Below are positions 36,145-44,210 of a stretch of DNA of 64,000 nt, one piece after another. Positions within the stretch are counted from its first letter, which is position 1. Every line of letters starts with the position of its first letter. A program made the translations under genes and the position numbers. The notes beneath the pieces were generated by a model that saw nothing but the letters and a program-made list of their open reading frames with translations, did not search any database and was not told where the DNA came from. This DNA comes from Rhodococcus sp. KBS0724 (lineage in GTDB: Bacteria; Actinomycetota; Actinomycetes; Mycobacteriales; Mycobacteriaceae), in NCBI RefSeq assembly GCF_005938745.2, contig NZ_VCBX02000001.1, positions 1,631,501 to 1,695,500 on the forward strand. The letters are read 5' to 3'.

Positions 36145-36387
36145 TCATAGTGCGTTCTGTCGAAGCCTGCTCGCGAGGAACCACGCCGCCGGTCCGAGGA
36201 TCGGCAGGATGACGGCGAGGGCCGACCAACCGATCTTTGCGACTGGATCGGCATCGGATCTCACGATGGACACCACCGCTGCCACCGTGAGAACGATCCA
36301 CAGGATCATCATCACAGACCAGGCGATGTCGAAACCGATCGGCACCATCGGCTGAGAAACCTCATTGTCCACGTTCGAATCCTCCAT
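36145..36387 (-). CDS. PLD nuclease N-terminal-domain (PLDc_N) small membrane protein
   Basis: An 80-residue protein. ATG at 36387 has AGGA upstream; the much longer open frame before it is low-complexity and overlaps the divergent gene. A short acidic N-terminus is followed by two membrane helices (about 22-40 and 53-72), with SDADPVAKIGWSALAVILPILGP, the pattern I associate with PLDc_N proteins. It lacks any HKD nuclease motif, so it is not an enzyme by itself. Function unknown. Confidence 0.75.
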   Translation of the reverse strand: MEDSNVDNEVSQPMVPIGFDIAWSVMMILWIVLTVAAVVSIVRSDADPVAKIGWSALAVILPILGPAAWFLASRLRQNAL

Positions 36388-36538
36388 TTCGTCTTTCCTG
36401 ACCGTAGCTGAGTCGAGGGAGGTACTGGCATTGACCGTATAGACCGGGTTTCCCTTCTCCTGTCGGTGCGGTCGGGTTACGGTGCTTGGACCTAGCAGTT
36501 GCTTGGTTCTCGATTGATGAAGGGCGTACGTATATCCC

Positions 36539-37282
36539 ATGTCGACACCTGTACTCGTTTCGGACAACGGATCAGTGCGGACCGTGACGCTCAATAATCC
36601 CGAACGGCTCAACGCCTTCGCCCCGGCGGGCTTCCGGGCTCTGACCACAGCGCTCGACGACGCAGCAGCAGATCCCACCGTCGCGGTTGTCGTGATCGAA
36701 GGTGCCGGCAAGGCGTTCTCGAGCGGAGTTGACCTTCGTGCACTCTCCGAACCGGGAGCGGACACCGCTGATTTCGGCCACGCGTTTGCGCCGTTGATCG
36801 TGGCTTTGGTGGAGTTTCCGAAGCCGCTCGTCGCCGCCGTGCATGGCGTTGCTGTCGGAATCGGATTGACGATGCTGCTGTTCTGCGATGTCGTCTATGT
36901 TGCCGAGGACGCCAGGTTGCGGGCCCCGTTCACATCCCTGGGGACGGCGCCGGAGGCGGCGAGCAGTTGGATGCTGGCCAAAGTGATTGGTACTCAACGT
37001 GCGTCGGAGCTCCTGCTGACAGCGCGTTGGCTCAGTGGGGTGGAAGCCGCGGAGTTCGGTCTGGCTGCCGCAGCAGTGCCTGCCGACAGCGTGCGTGCGC
37101 GCGCCCAGGAAGCGGCTGCCCAGATTGCAGGCAATGTCGGGCCTGCGGTCCTCGCCGCGAAAAGGCTACTGCGCCAGGGATGGTCGGAGGAAGCCAGAGC
37201 AGCGGTAGCGCGCGAAGACGATGCCGCGCGAGAGTTGATCCGCGAGTTGGGAAGCTTCGCTCAGGGATTCACGAAGGCATAG
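36539..37282 (+). CDS. Enoyl-CoA hydratase/isomerase family protein
   Basis: A 247-residue crotonase-fold protein. The N-terminal NNPERLNAFAP, the first oxyanion block GKAFSSGVDLRAL, and the second AAVHGVAVGIGLTMLLFCDVVY are present. At the usual catalytic positions the sequence reads SLGTAPEAASSWMLAKVIG, with Glu of PEA kept and the second Glu absent, which resembles isomerase-type members rather than classical EchA. It acts on acyl-CoA thioesters and converges with a thiolase gene. Confidence 0.87.
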   Translation: MSTPVLVSDNGSVRTVTLNNPERLNAFAPAGFRALTTALDDAAADPTVAVVVIEGAGKAFSSGVDLRALSEPGADTADFGHAFAPLIVALVEFPKPLVAAVHGVAVGIGLTMLLFCDVVYVAEDARLRAPFTSLGTAPEAASSWMLAKVIGTQRASELLLTARWLSGVEAAEFGLAAAAVPADSVRARAQEAAAQIAGNVGPAVLAAKRLLRQGWSEEARAAVAREDDAARELIRELGSFAQGFTKA

Positions 37283-37288
37283 AGCACA

Positions 37289-37325
37289 AAAGCGGCCACC
37301 CAGCGAGAAGCTGGGTGGCCGCTTT
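37289..37325. terminator. Bidirectional terminator between enoyl-CoA hydratase and thiolase genes
   Basis: A perfect hairpin with 16-bp arms: AAAGCGGCCACCCAGC (37289-37304) and its complement at 37310-37325, loop GAGAA. A-rich sequence on the left and T-rich on the right let it act in both directions between convergent genes. Confidence 0.9.
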
Positions 37326-37340
37326 CAGCAGTTCAGGAGA

Positions 37341-38558
37341 TCAGCTGAGGCGCTCGATCACCATTGCCATGCCCTGTCCGCCACCGACACACATGGTCTC
37401 GACGCCGAAGGTCTTGTCCTGCTCGCGCAGGTTGTTGATCAGGGTGTTGGTGATGCGTGCACCGGTCATGCCGAAGGGGTGGCCAAGTGCCAGCGCGCCA
37501 CCGGAGATGTTGAGCTTGTCCTCGTCGATGCCGAGTTCACGAGCAGAGCCGATAACCTGGACCGCGAATGCCTCGTTGATCTCGAACAGGTCGATGTCGG
37601 AGATCGACTTGCCCGCGAACTTCAGGGCGTTCTTGACGGCCTGGATCGGGCCGAGGCCCATGATCTCGGGGGACAGACCCGAGACGCCGGTGGAGACGAT
37701 GCGGGCGAGGGGCGTCAGACCCAGAGCCTTGGCCTTGGTGTCGGACATGATCACCAGAGCGGCAGCGCCGTCGTTGAGCGGGCAGGCATTGCCGGCGGTG
37801 ACGGTGCCGTCGGGACGGAAGACGGGCTTGAGGCCGCTGATGCCTTCGTAGGTGGTGCCGGCGCGCGGGCCGTCATCCTTGGAGACGACGGTGCCGTCGG
37901 CGAGGGTGACCGGGGTGATCTCACGCTCGAAGAAGCCACGGTTGATGGCTTCCTCTGCGCGGTTCTGGCTGCGAACAGCGAAGCGGTCCTGATCTTCGCG
38001 GCTGATGCCGGTAGCGGAGGCAACGTTCTCGGCCGTCTGGCCCATGCCCAGGTAGACGTCGGGGAGCAGGCCTTCTTCGCGAGGATCGGTCCAGGCGACT
38101 CCACCTTCGGCGAGCTTGGCGCTACGAGCCTGGGCTGCGTCGAAGAGCGGGTTCTTGGTGTTCGGCAGGCCGTCTGCGTTGCCCGTGACGAAGCTGGAGA
38201 CGGACTCGACGCCGGCGGAGATGAAGACGTCGCCCTCGCCTGCGCGGATGGCGTGCAGGGCCATGCGGGTGGTCTGCAGCGACGAGGAGCAGTAACGGTT
38301 GACGGTCACGCCGGGGAGGAAGTCGTAGCCCAGCTGAACTGCGACGACGCGGGCGATGTTGAAGCCCGACTGTCCGGCAGGCTGGCCGCAACCCATGATG
38401 AGGTCGTCGATCTCGGTGGGATCGAGCTCCGGGATCTTCGCCAGCGCGGCTGCAACCATCTGGGTAGCGAGGTCATCCGGGCGGATGTCCTTGAGCGAAC
38501 CCTTCATTGCGCGGCCGATGGGCGACCGTACTGCTGAGACGATTACTGCCTCGGGCAT
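37341..38558 (-). CDS. Acetyl-CoA C-acyltransferase (thiolase)
   Basis: A 405-residue thiolase. The acylated Cys90 is in [10 protein letters not shown], the His base is in [11 protein letters not shown] and the second active Cys is in [10 protein letters not shown]. It cleaves 3-ketoacyl-CoA in beta-oxidation or condenses acetyl-CoA. ATG at 38558 gives the standard N-terminus [15 protein letters not shown]. Its place beside the SGNH hydrolase and cystathionine beta-synthase genes matches M. tuberculosis Rv1074c (fadA3) as I recall it, though the symbol is not assigned here. Confidence 0.94.
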   Translation of the reverse strand: MPEAVIVSAVRSPIGRAMKGSLKDIRPDDLATQMVAAALAKIPELDPTEIDDLIMGCGQPAGQSGFNIARVVAVQLGYDFLPGVTVNRYCSSSLQTTRMALHAIRAGEGDVFISAGVESVSSFVTGNADGLPNTKNPLFDAAQARSAKLAEGGVAWTDPREEGLLPDVYLGMGQTAENVASATGISREDQDRFAVRSQNRAEEAINRGFFEREITPVTLADGTVVSKDDGPRAGTTYEGISGLKPVFRPDGTVTAGNACPLNDGAAALVIMSDTKAKALGLTPLARIVSTGVSGLSPEIMGLGPIQAVKNALKFAGKSISDIDLFEINEAFAVQVIGSARELGIDEDKLNISGGALALGHPFGMTGARITNTLINNLREQDKTFGVETMCVGGGQGMAMVIERLS

Positions 38559-38681
38559 GAAAACTCCTTTTGTGTACTGCGTGGTCGGTGCAGGCGACTG
38601 CGCGACGTGCAGGGCAAGATGAATGCAGCTTCGAGTGCCAATTTACGTTGCCGACCGCAAGTAGGGGTCAGGCAGTCTCAC

Positions 38682-39650
38682 TCAGTCGTCGCCAAGCTCC
38701 TGTACTGCAGGTTTCGGCTGTCCGATCCACCCGACGCGATGTAGTGCCGTGGAGACGCGGGCAGTCATCGTCTGGGCCTGAGCGGCGTCCGAGACCTGGG
38801 GGAGATCGGGGAGTGGCCCGCCGGTCCATTCGCCCAGCGCCGCAGCGAGCACCGGCACTATCTGGCGGGCTGCCAGCTCGTAGCCGGCCGCCGACGGGTG
38901 GAAGCGATCAGCCGAGAACATGGTGTCAGGTGACGCGAGGAATTCTTTTGCGAGCAGATCGGCCAGCGGAACGGGATGCCCGCCCGCAGCTTTTGTCGCC
39001 GACGCCTGCGCTGCGGCCAAACGGTGCCCCCACTCGCGGACGACGGTTCGCAGCGGTTGCGGGATCGCGGTGACCACCCCCAGATCGGGACACGTGCCCA
39101 CCACGACGACGGCGCCGCTCTCACGCAAGCGTCGCACCGCGTCGCCGAGCCGTCTGGCCGACGCTCGAATAGCGTTCTTGGCAGTCACGTCGTTTGCGCC
39201 GATCAGGATCACTGCCGCGTCCGGCGCCGCGCCGGCAATGAACATGGCGTCGACCTGCCCGCTCAGCCCCCGCGACGTTGCGCCGCCGATGGCCTTGGTG
39301 CTCAAACGGATTCGCTTCCCGGTTTCCTCCGCGAGGAGCTTCGCGATCCGGACTCCCGGTACCTCGTCTGCCGTCACGGCGCCCACGCCGGCGGCTGACG
39401 AATCGCCGAAGATCATCAGATGGAGGTCGAACGGAACACCACGCCACCACCGCTCCGGTGCGTCGACGCCCGGGGAATACACACCGTCGGCTTCGGGTGG
39501 TTTGGAGACATTGCGTCCGATCACGCCGCGTGCGGCACCGGCCTGCGACATCAGATAGTGGTATGCCAGCCACGTCGCCGTGCCGGCGCTCGACCCGGCC
39601 ACCACTGTGGCCACCGACGCTTTCACTCCGGTCCGACTCACAATGGTCAA
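38682..39650 (-). CDS. SGNH/GDSL hydrolase family esterase, membrane-anchored
   Basis: A 322-residue protein. An N-terminal hydrophobic segment (about 12-32) could anchor or export it. The SGNH blocks are GDSSAAGVG (nucleophile Ser), the IGGAT Gly, GANDVT (Asn) and DRFHPSAAGY (Asp/His), all intact. It resembles M. tuberculosis Rv1075c, an esterase, in position and motifs. It probably acts on envelope esters. It is divergent from cystathionine beta-synthase with a 71-bp gap. Confidence 0.88.
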   Translation of the reverse strand: MTIVSRTGVKASVATVVAGSSAGTATWLAYHYLMSQAGAARGVIGRNVSKPPEADGVYSPGVDAPERWWRGVPFDLHLMIFGDSSAAGVGAVTADEVPGVRIAKLLAEETGKRIRLSTKAIGGATSRGLSGQVDAMFIAGAAPDAAVILIGANDVTAKNAIRASARRLGDAVRRLRESGAVVVVGTCPDLGVVTAIPQPLRTVVREWGHRLAAAQASATKAAGGHPVPLADLLAKEFLASPDTMFSADRFHPSAAGYELAARQIVPVLAAALGEWTGGPLPDLPQVSDAAQAQTMTARVSTALHRVGWIGQPKPAVQELGDD

Positions 39651-39721
39651 TCTAGCCGGATCGTGGCGCCTTCGCCCGACGTCTACGCGCAGCGATTCGT
39701 CGGATCTGGGAACATGGAGCG

Positions 39722-41107
39722 ATGCGCATCGCGGAACACGTCGTAGACCTCATCGGCAACACCCCACTCGTCAAACTCACGTCCGTCACGGGCGAGAATT
39801 ACGGCACCGTGGCAGCCAAGGTCGAGTACCTCAACCCGGGCGGTAGCTCCAAGGACCGTATCGCCGTCAAGATGATCGACGCGGCGGAAGCCTCCGGAGA
39901 ATTGAAGCCGGGCGGCACCATCGTCGAACCCACGTCAGGTAACACCGGAATCGGCCTGGCTCTCGTCGCTCAGAAACGCGGATACAAGTGTGTGTTCGTC
40001 TGCCCTGACAAGGTCAGCGAGGACAAGCGAAACGTTCTGCGTGCTTACGGAGCCGAGGTGGTCGTCTGCCCCACAGCCGTCGCACCCGAGCACCCCAACA
40101 GCTACTACAGCGTCTCCGATCGCCTCACCCGTGAGATTCCGGGCGCCTGGAAGCCCAACCAGTATTCCAACCCGGGCGGACCGGCAAGCCACTACGAGAC
40201 CACCGGCCCCGAGATCTGGGCTGACACCGACGGCAAGATCACGCACTTCGTCGCAGGCGTCGGCACCGGCGGAACCATTACAGGCACCGGCCGCTACCTG
40301 AAGGAAGTGTCCGGGGGCACCGTCAAGGTTGTCGGCGTCGATCCCGAAGGTTCCGTCTACTCCGGCGGCACCGGTCGCCCGTACCTGGTCGAAGGCGTCG
40401 GCGAAGATTTCTGGCCCACCGCCTACGATCCGTCCATCCCGGACGAGATCATCGCTGTGTCTGATGCGGACTCCTTCGAGATGACGCGTCGTCTCGCCCG
40501 TGAAGAAGGCCTGCTGGTCGGTGGATCGTGCGGCATGGCTGTCGTCGCGGCACTCGAAGTCGCCAAGCGCGAAGGCCCCGACGCACTTGTTGTCGTGCTC
40601 CTTCCCGACGGTGGCCGCGGCTACCTGTCCAAGATCTTCAACGACCAGTGGATGGCGTCGTACGGCTTTTTGCGGACCCCGCTCGACGGCAAGGCAAATG
40701 TCCCCACCGTTGGCGACGTGCTGCGCGGAAAGTCGGGAGAACTGCCCGACCTCGTGCATACTCACCCGTCGGAAACCCTGCGCGACGCCATCGAGATCCT
40801 GCGTGAATACGGTGTGTCTCAGATGCCGGTGGTCGGCGCTGAACCGCCCGTCATGGCAGGCGAGGTTGCCGGCAGTGTCACCGAACGGGATCTGCTCAGC
40901 GCCGTCTTCGAAGGCCGTGCGCAGCTTGCCGATTCGGTCGAAAAGCACATGAGTGCGCCGTTCCCGCTTATCGGATCAGGCGAGCCGGTCTCGGCCGCTA
41001 CCAAGGCGCTCGGCGACACCGACGCGCTTATGGTCGTGGACGACGGCAAGCCCGTCGGTGTCATCACACGCCACGACCTTTTGGGATTCCTCAGCGCCGG
41101 ATCCTGA
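39722..41107 (+). CDS. cbs: Cystathionine beta-synthase
   Basis: A 461-residue PLP enzyme plus regulatory tandem CBS domains. PLP Lys44 is in NPGGSSKDRIAV, the PLP-phosphate loop in TSGNTGIGLAL and VGTGGTITGTGRYLK, and the two C-terminal CBS motifs cover about 340-455 (MPVVGAE and DALMVVDDGKPVGVITRHDLL). It condenses serine with homocysteine to cystathionine. The gene order with the SGNH hydrolase before it and metB two genes later fits Rv1077. ATG at 39722 gives MRIAEHVVDLIGNTP. Confidence 0.95.
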   Translation: MRIAEHVVDLIGNTPLVKLTSVTGENYGTVAAKVEYLNPGGSSKDRIAVKMIDAAEASGELKPGGTIVEPTSGNTGIGLALVAQKRGYKCVFVCPDKVSEDKRNVLRAYGAEVVVCPTAVAPEHPNSYYSVSDRLTREIPGAWKPNQYSNPGGPASHYETTGPEIWADTDGKITHFVAGVGTGGTITGTGRYLKEVSGGTVKVVGVDPEGSVYSGGTGRPYLVEGVGEDFWPTAYDPSIPDEIIAVSDADSFEMTRRLAREEGLLVGGSCGMAVVAALEVAKREGPDALVVVLLPDGGRGYLSKIFNDQWMASYGFLRTPLDGKANVPTVGDVLRGKSGELPDLVHTHPSETLRDAIEILREYGVSQMPVVGAEPPVMAGEVAGSVTERDLLSAVFEGRAQLADSVEKHMSAPFPLIGSGEPVSAATKALGDTDALMVVDDGKPVGVITRHDLLGFLSAGS

Positions 41108-41115
41108 GACATCCG

Positions 41116-41161
41116 AGTTTGTCCCCCGGACGGTAGCGTCAGCGCCCATGGGGGACAAACT
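41116..41161 (+). other. Hairpin covering the start codon of the lipoprotein gene
   Basis: AGTTTGTCCCCC (41116-41127) pairs perfectly with GGGGGACAAACT (41150-41161), loop 22 nt. The G of the ATG at 41148-41150 and the next codons lie in the 3' arm. In mRNA this could mask initiation, or it could end the cbs transcript, although no T-tract follows. Confidence 0.7.
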
Positions 41162-41699
41162 TGTCGGCTGTATCGGTGTTCTTGCTGCCGTGCTGGTGGC
41201 GACGTCGTGTAGTTCGACGGTTGCGGGCACTCCGCAAGCGGCATCGGGGGCAAAGGTTACTGCGTCGCCCACCGCCCCGCCGGTGAAGTCAGCGCCTACG
41301 ACGGCTCCTACGACGGTTAGGCCGACGATCTCTGTCGCACCTGCCTTCTCCGGGACGGTGAAGTGCTCGACGCTTATGCCGGCAGTCCGTGACATTGTCG
41401 AAACCTACGGCCCTCCTAACGACATGCCGAACGGGTGCATCTGGATGGAGGGCGGCCGGTCTCTGGCGATCACGTCCTTGACGCTGGACAACTCGGAGAG
41501 CACGCGCAACACGATGGCGAAGAGCGGATACGACCTGCAGGACCCGCGACTGACAAAGTTAGGGGCGGTTGCCAAAGGTGGTCTGACGATCACTGTACTT
41601 TCTCGCACCCACATGACCATGGTGTTGTACAGCTCGGACCTCACCGAGACCGCCGCGCTGGATGCGGCAATCAGGGTCGTGGAGTTGGTCGAGAACTGA
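41148..41699 (+). CDS. Lipoprotein of unknown function
   Basis: A 183-residue protein. ATG at 41148 gives MGDKLVGCIGVLAAVLVATS followed by Cys21, a clear lipobox (ATSC). A Thr/Pro/Ala-rich linker (about 25-65) leads to a small folded domain with two Cys residues (VKCSTLMP and NGCIWMEGG), reminiscent of DUF3558-type mycobacterial lipoproteins, although I am not certain. It lies between cbs and metB and may be co-transcribed with metB, which starts 44 bp later. Its start codon is inside a hairpin. Confidence 0.7.
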   Translation: MGDKLVGCIGVLAAVLVATSCSSTVAGTPQAASGAKVTASPTAPPVKSAPTTAPTTVRPTISVAPAFSGTVKCSTLMPAVRDIVETYGPPNDMPNGCIWMEGGRSLAITSLTLDNSESTRNTMAKSGYDLQDPRLTKLGAVAKGGLTITVLSRTHMTMVLYSSDLTETAALDAAIRVVELVEN

Positions 41700-41743
41700 C
41701 ACAGCCGCCCTGCATCGGCGGGGTGGCTACTAGTCTGGTGGGC

Positions 41744-42916
41744 ATGAGCGAGCAACGCAGCAAGGCCGACAACATCAGCTGGCAGGGTTTCTCCACGAAG
41801 GCGGTACACGCGGGCTACGAGCCTGATCCGCTGACCGGTGCCGTCAACGTTCCGATCTACGCGAGTTCTACCTTCGCGCAAGACGGTGTGGGCGGGATGC
41901 GCAGTGGATTCGAGTACGCACGCACGGGCAATCCCACTCGTCGACCGCTCGAAGCGAACCTTGCGGCACTCGAATCAGGTAGCTACGGTCGGGCTTTCAG
42001 CTCGGGTATGGCTGCCACGGACTGCCTCCTTCGATCCGTTCTGCGCCCGGGTGACCACCTCGTCATTCCCGACGACGCCTATGGCGGAACCTTCCGGCTC
42101 ATCGACAAGGTCTTCACGCAGTGGGGCATCGAATACACTCCGGCTCCGGTGTCGGACGTCGACGCGGTGCGCGCAGCGATGCGCCCCAACACCAAGCTGG
42201 TGTGGGTGGAAACACCCACGAACCCGCTGCTCAACATCGGTGACATCGAGCTCTTGGCCGAGGTTGCGCATGAGGGCAACGCAAAGATTGTGGTGGACAA
42301 CACCTTTGCCTCGCCGTACTTGCAGCAGCCCCTGCAGTTGGGTGCCGACGTCGCTCTGCATTCCACTACCAAGTACATCGGTGGACACTCCGATGTGGTC
42401 GGTGGCGCACTGGTCTGCGACGACGAAGAACTCGACCATGCTTTCGGGTTCCTGCAGAACGGTTCCGGCGGTGTCCCCGGTCCGTTCGACGCGTTCCTCA
42501 CCTTGCGCGGCATCAAGACGCTGGCTTTGCGGATGGAGCGTCACAGCGACAACGCCGAAAAGGTTGTCGAACTGCTCGACGGGCACCCCGCCGTCGCGAG
42601 CGTCATCTACCCGGGCCTCGCCTCGCATCCGTCGCACAAGGTTGCGGCCAAGCAGATGCGCCGATTCGGCGGCATGATCTCCGTGCGACTCAAGGGCGGC
42701 AAAGCTGCCGCTCTCGACTTGTGCTCGCGCACCGAGATCTTCACGCTCGCAGAATCTCTCGGCGGCGTCGAATCGCTCATCGAGTTCCCCGGCGCCATGA
42801 CCCACGCGTCGACGGCCGGTTCCGCGCTCGAGGTTCCCGACGACCTGGTTCGCCTGTCGGTTGGTATCGAGGATGCTTCCGACCTGGTCGGCGATATCGA
42901 GCAGGCGCTGGCGTAA
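41744..42916 (+). CDS. metB: Cystathionine gamma-synthase
   Basis: A 390-residue PLP enzyme of the Cys/Met metabolism family. PLP Lys210 is in ALHSTTKYIGGHSDVVGG; YARTGNPTRRPLE, ETPTNPLL and VDNTFASPY are the family blocks, and SLGGVESLIEFPGAMTH is typical of the C-terminus. It joins O-acyl-homoserine and cysteine to cystathionine, or acts in reverse trans-sulfuration. Together with cbs this gives the trans-sulfuration pathway; a gamma-lyase role is possible. ATG at 41744 is used; the longer frame upstream overlaps the lipoprotein. Confidence 0.92.
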   Translation: MSEQRSKADNISWQGFSTKAVHAGYEPDPLTGAVNVPIYASSTFAQDGVGGMRSGFEYARTGNPTRRPLEANLAALESGSYGRAFSSGMAATDCLLRSVLRPGDHLVIPDDAYGGTFRLIDKVFTQWGIEYTPAPVSDVDAVRAAMRPNTKLVWVETPTNPLLNIGDIELLAEVAHEGNAKIVVDNTFASPYLQQPLQLGADVALHSTTKYIGGHSDVVGGALVCDDEELDHAFGFLQNGSGGVPGPFDAFLTLRGIKTLALRMERHSDNAEKVVELLDGHPAVASVIYPGLASHPSHKVAAKQMRRFGGMISVRLKGGKAAALDLCSRTEIFTLAESLGGVESLIEFPGAMTHASTAGSALEVPDDLVRLSVGIEDASDLVGDIEQALA

Positions 42917-42924
42917 CACTTTTG

Positions 42925-42968
42925 CTGTGCGCCTTTGTTAACCGCGGGCGGTTAACAAAGGCGCACAG
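42925..42968. terminator. Perfect 20-bp-stem hairpin between metB and the ApbE-like gene
   Basis: Arms at 42925-42944 and 42949-42968 are perfect complements with a CGGG tetraloop; the stem contains GTTAAC. It sits between two convergent stops. No T-tract follows in either direction, so it may act by RNA stability or Rho-type arrest rather than as a classical terminator. Confidence 0.75.
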
Positions 42969-42970
42969 TG

Positions 42971-43768
42971 TCAGTCGTCCGGCCACCCCGCCAGGGTGGT
43001 TACTCGGAACTCTTGGTCGACCAAGCGGGCCGGACGATCCAGCTTGTGCAGCCAATCGATGGCCGAGCCGCTCATTCCCACGGCTACCCGGCTCAGTGCT
43101 GCTGCCTCCGCGCAGGATTCGGCAATCACCGATACCGTCCGCCACATGGATGTTGCCGTCGATTCCCGGGCAAGTGGCTTGACGGTACTGGCCGTTGCGA
43201 TGCCGCACCCGGAGGGGACGGCGACCTGGCACGTAGGGTCGCCGGGGAGGTCCTGAACCTGAATCTGCCAGCCGCTTTCCGGTGACGGTCCAGCCACGGC
43301 TATGTCGCCGCCCAGTGCAACCAAAACGCCGCAGCCGAGAAGCTCAGCAGTGGTCGCGGCGCAATGATCTGCGGAACTGGCACGCGCGGTGGCGGAAAGA
43401 TCGAGGGCAACGTCTGCTGGGCTGAATACCCGGTTGCCCTCGACGCGGATCTTCCACCAGGAGTGCGGATCTCGCGAGCCTGCCGTCGGGGTGAGTTTGC
43501 CGTCGGTGAGGCGCGCGATCGCAAGTGCGTCGGTCAGGAAATGCGCAAACATCGGAGTGATGGCGGCGCCGTCGACCTCGAGGTCCGGCCCGGATCCGAA
43601 TGTGCGGATCTCAGAATCTGCGCGATCGCGATTGGTTGCCGCGTCGGCAGCGCTCAGATAGCCCCGCACGAGATTTGCCGCCGACGCGAGGGCGCCGGGA
43701 TCGGTGACGACAACTCTGGCTTGGACGCCCCAGGTGAGCCATTCGGTTGCGGCGCGAGGTGCGTTCAC
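42971..43768 (-). CDS. ApbE-like FAD:protein FMN transferase, probably degenerate
   Basis: A 265-residue protein shorter than usual for ApbE (about 300-350). ApbE-type blocks remain: DGKLTPTAG, VALDLSATAR (canonical DLSAIAKG), VALGGDIAVAGP and WRTVSVIAESCAEAAAL. The expected H-x-x-DP-x-TG metal/FMN segment between ATAST and MWRTVSV is missing, the Lys of AKG is Arg, and the Asp of AEADALAT is Ala. ApbE attaches FMN to Thr/Ser of target proteins; here activity is doubtful. GTG at 43768 overlaps the stop of the small upstream gene (GTGA), so the two are coupled. Confidence 0.72.
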   Translation of the reverse strand: MNAPRAATEWLTWGVQARVVVTDPGALASAANLVRGYLSAADAATNRDRADSEIRTFGSGPDLEVDGAAITPMFAHFLTDALAIARLTDGKLTPTAGSRDPHSWWKIRVEGNRVFSPADVALDLSATARASSADHCAATTAELLGCGVLVALGGDIAVAGPSPESGWQIQVQDLPGDPTCQVAVPSGCGIATASTVKPLARESTATSMWRTVSVIAESCAEAAALSRVAVGMSGSAIDWLHKLDRPARLVDQEFRVTTLAGWPDD

Positions 43769-44013
43769 GAACCGTTGGAGACGGCGTCCGGAACGCCGAA
43801 CCCGCTGGCTACGACCAGCCGCGATGCGGCCACATGATTCGAGGTGGTGTCGGTGGAGATGGCCGACGTCGTGGAACTGTCGGTGGGGTTGGAAACGAGG
43901 GATAAGCCGCCACTTGCGATGGCGCCCGCAACAGCCGTCGCAGCAAGTGCGAGGTGAACGGGTCGGTATGCCGATGTGCGAGCCCGAGTGGGCCGTGTCC
44001 GATCGTCGCTCAT
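43765..44013 (-). CDS. Small membrane-anchored protein coupled to the ApbE-like gene
   Basis: An 82-residue protein: a basic N-terminus (MSDDRTRPTRARTSAYRP), one hydrophobic helix (about 22-40, LALAATAVAGAIASGG), and a Ser/Thr-rich tail (DSSTTSAISTDTTSN) likely outside the membrane. The stop overlaps the ApbE-like start by 4 bp. I do not see a canonical flavinylation motif (D-x-x-T/S-G-A-T), so calling it the FMN acceptor is speculation. No strong Shine-Dalgarno site precedes the ATG. Confidence 0.55.
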   Translation of the reverse strand: MSDDRTRPTRARTSAYRPVHLALAATAVAGAIASGGLSLVSNPTDSSTTSAISTDTTSNHVAASRLVVASGFGVPDAVSNGS

Positions 44014-44210
44014 GTCCACAGACTGCCCGTCGAACCTGAGAAAAGCCTTGGGGTATGTGGTCATTTGGGTAACGTCTGACGTGATAAATGAGACATTGGT
44101 TACAGGTTGGTGCGCCACCGGGGGTATCGAATGCATGTTCGAAATCGTAAACGGTGTCACCGACAGGTTCGGCCGGCTCGTGGATCGCTTAAGTTATCGG
44201 AGGTTTTTTG

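Noticed and set aside
37479..38537. Long open frame antisense to the thiolase
   Set aside because: A codon-bias shadow of the thiolase; composition Gly/Asp/Val-rich and no recognisable domain.
44050..44110. MtrA-type GTAAC direct repeat before the NlpC/P60 gene
   Set aside because: One GTAAC is followed only by an imperfect GTGAT; too weak to list.
44014..44210. c-di-AMP (ydaO-type) riboswitch before the NlpC/P60 gene
   Set aside because: This class often precedes cell-wall hydrolases in actinobacteria, but I could not find its conserved core in the 197-bp region.
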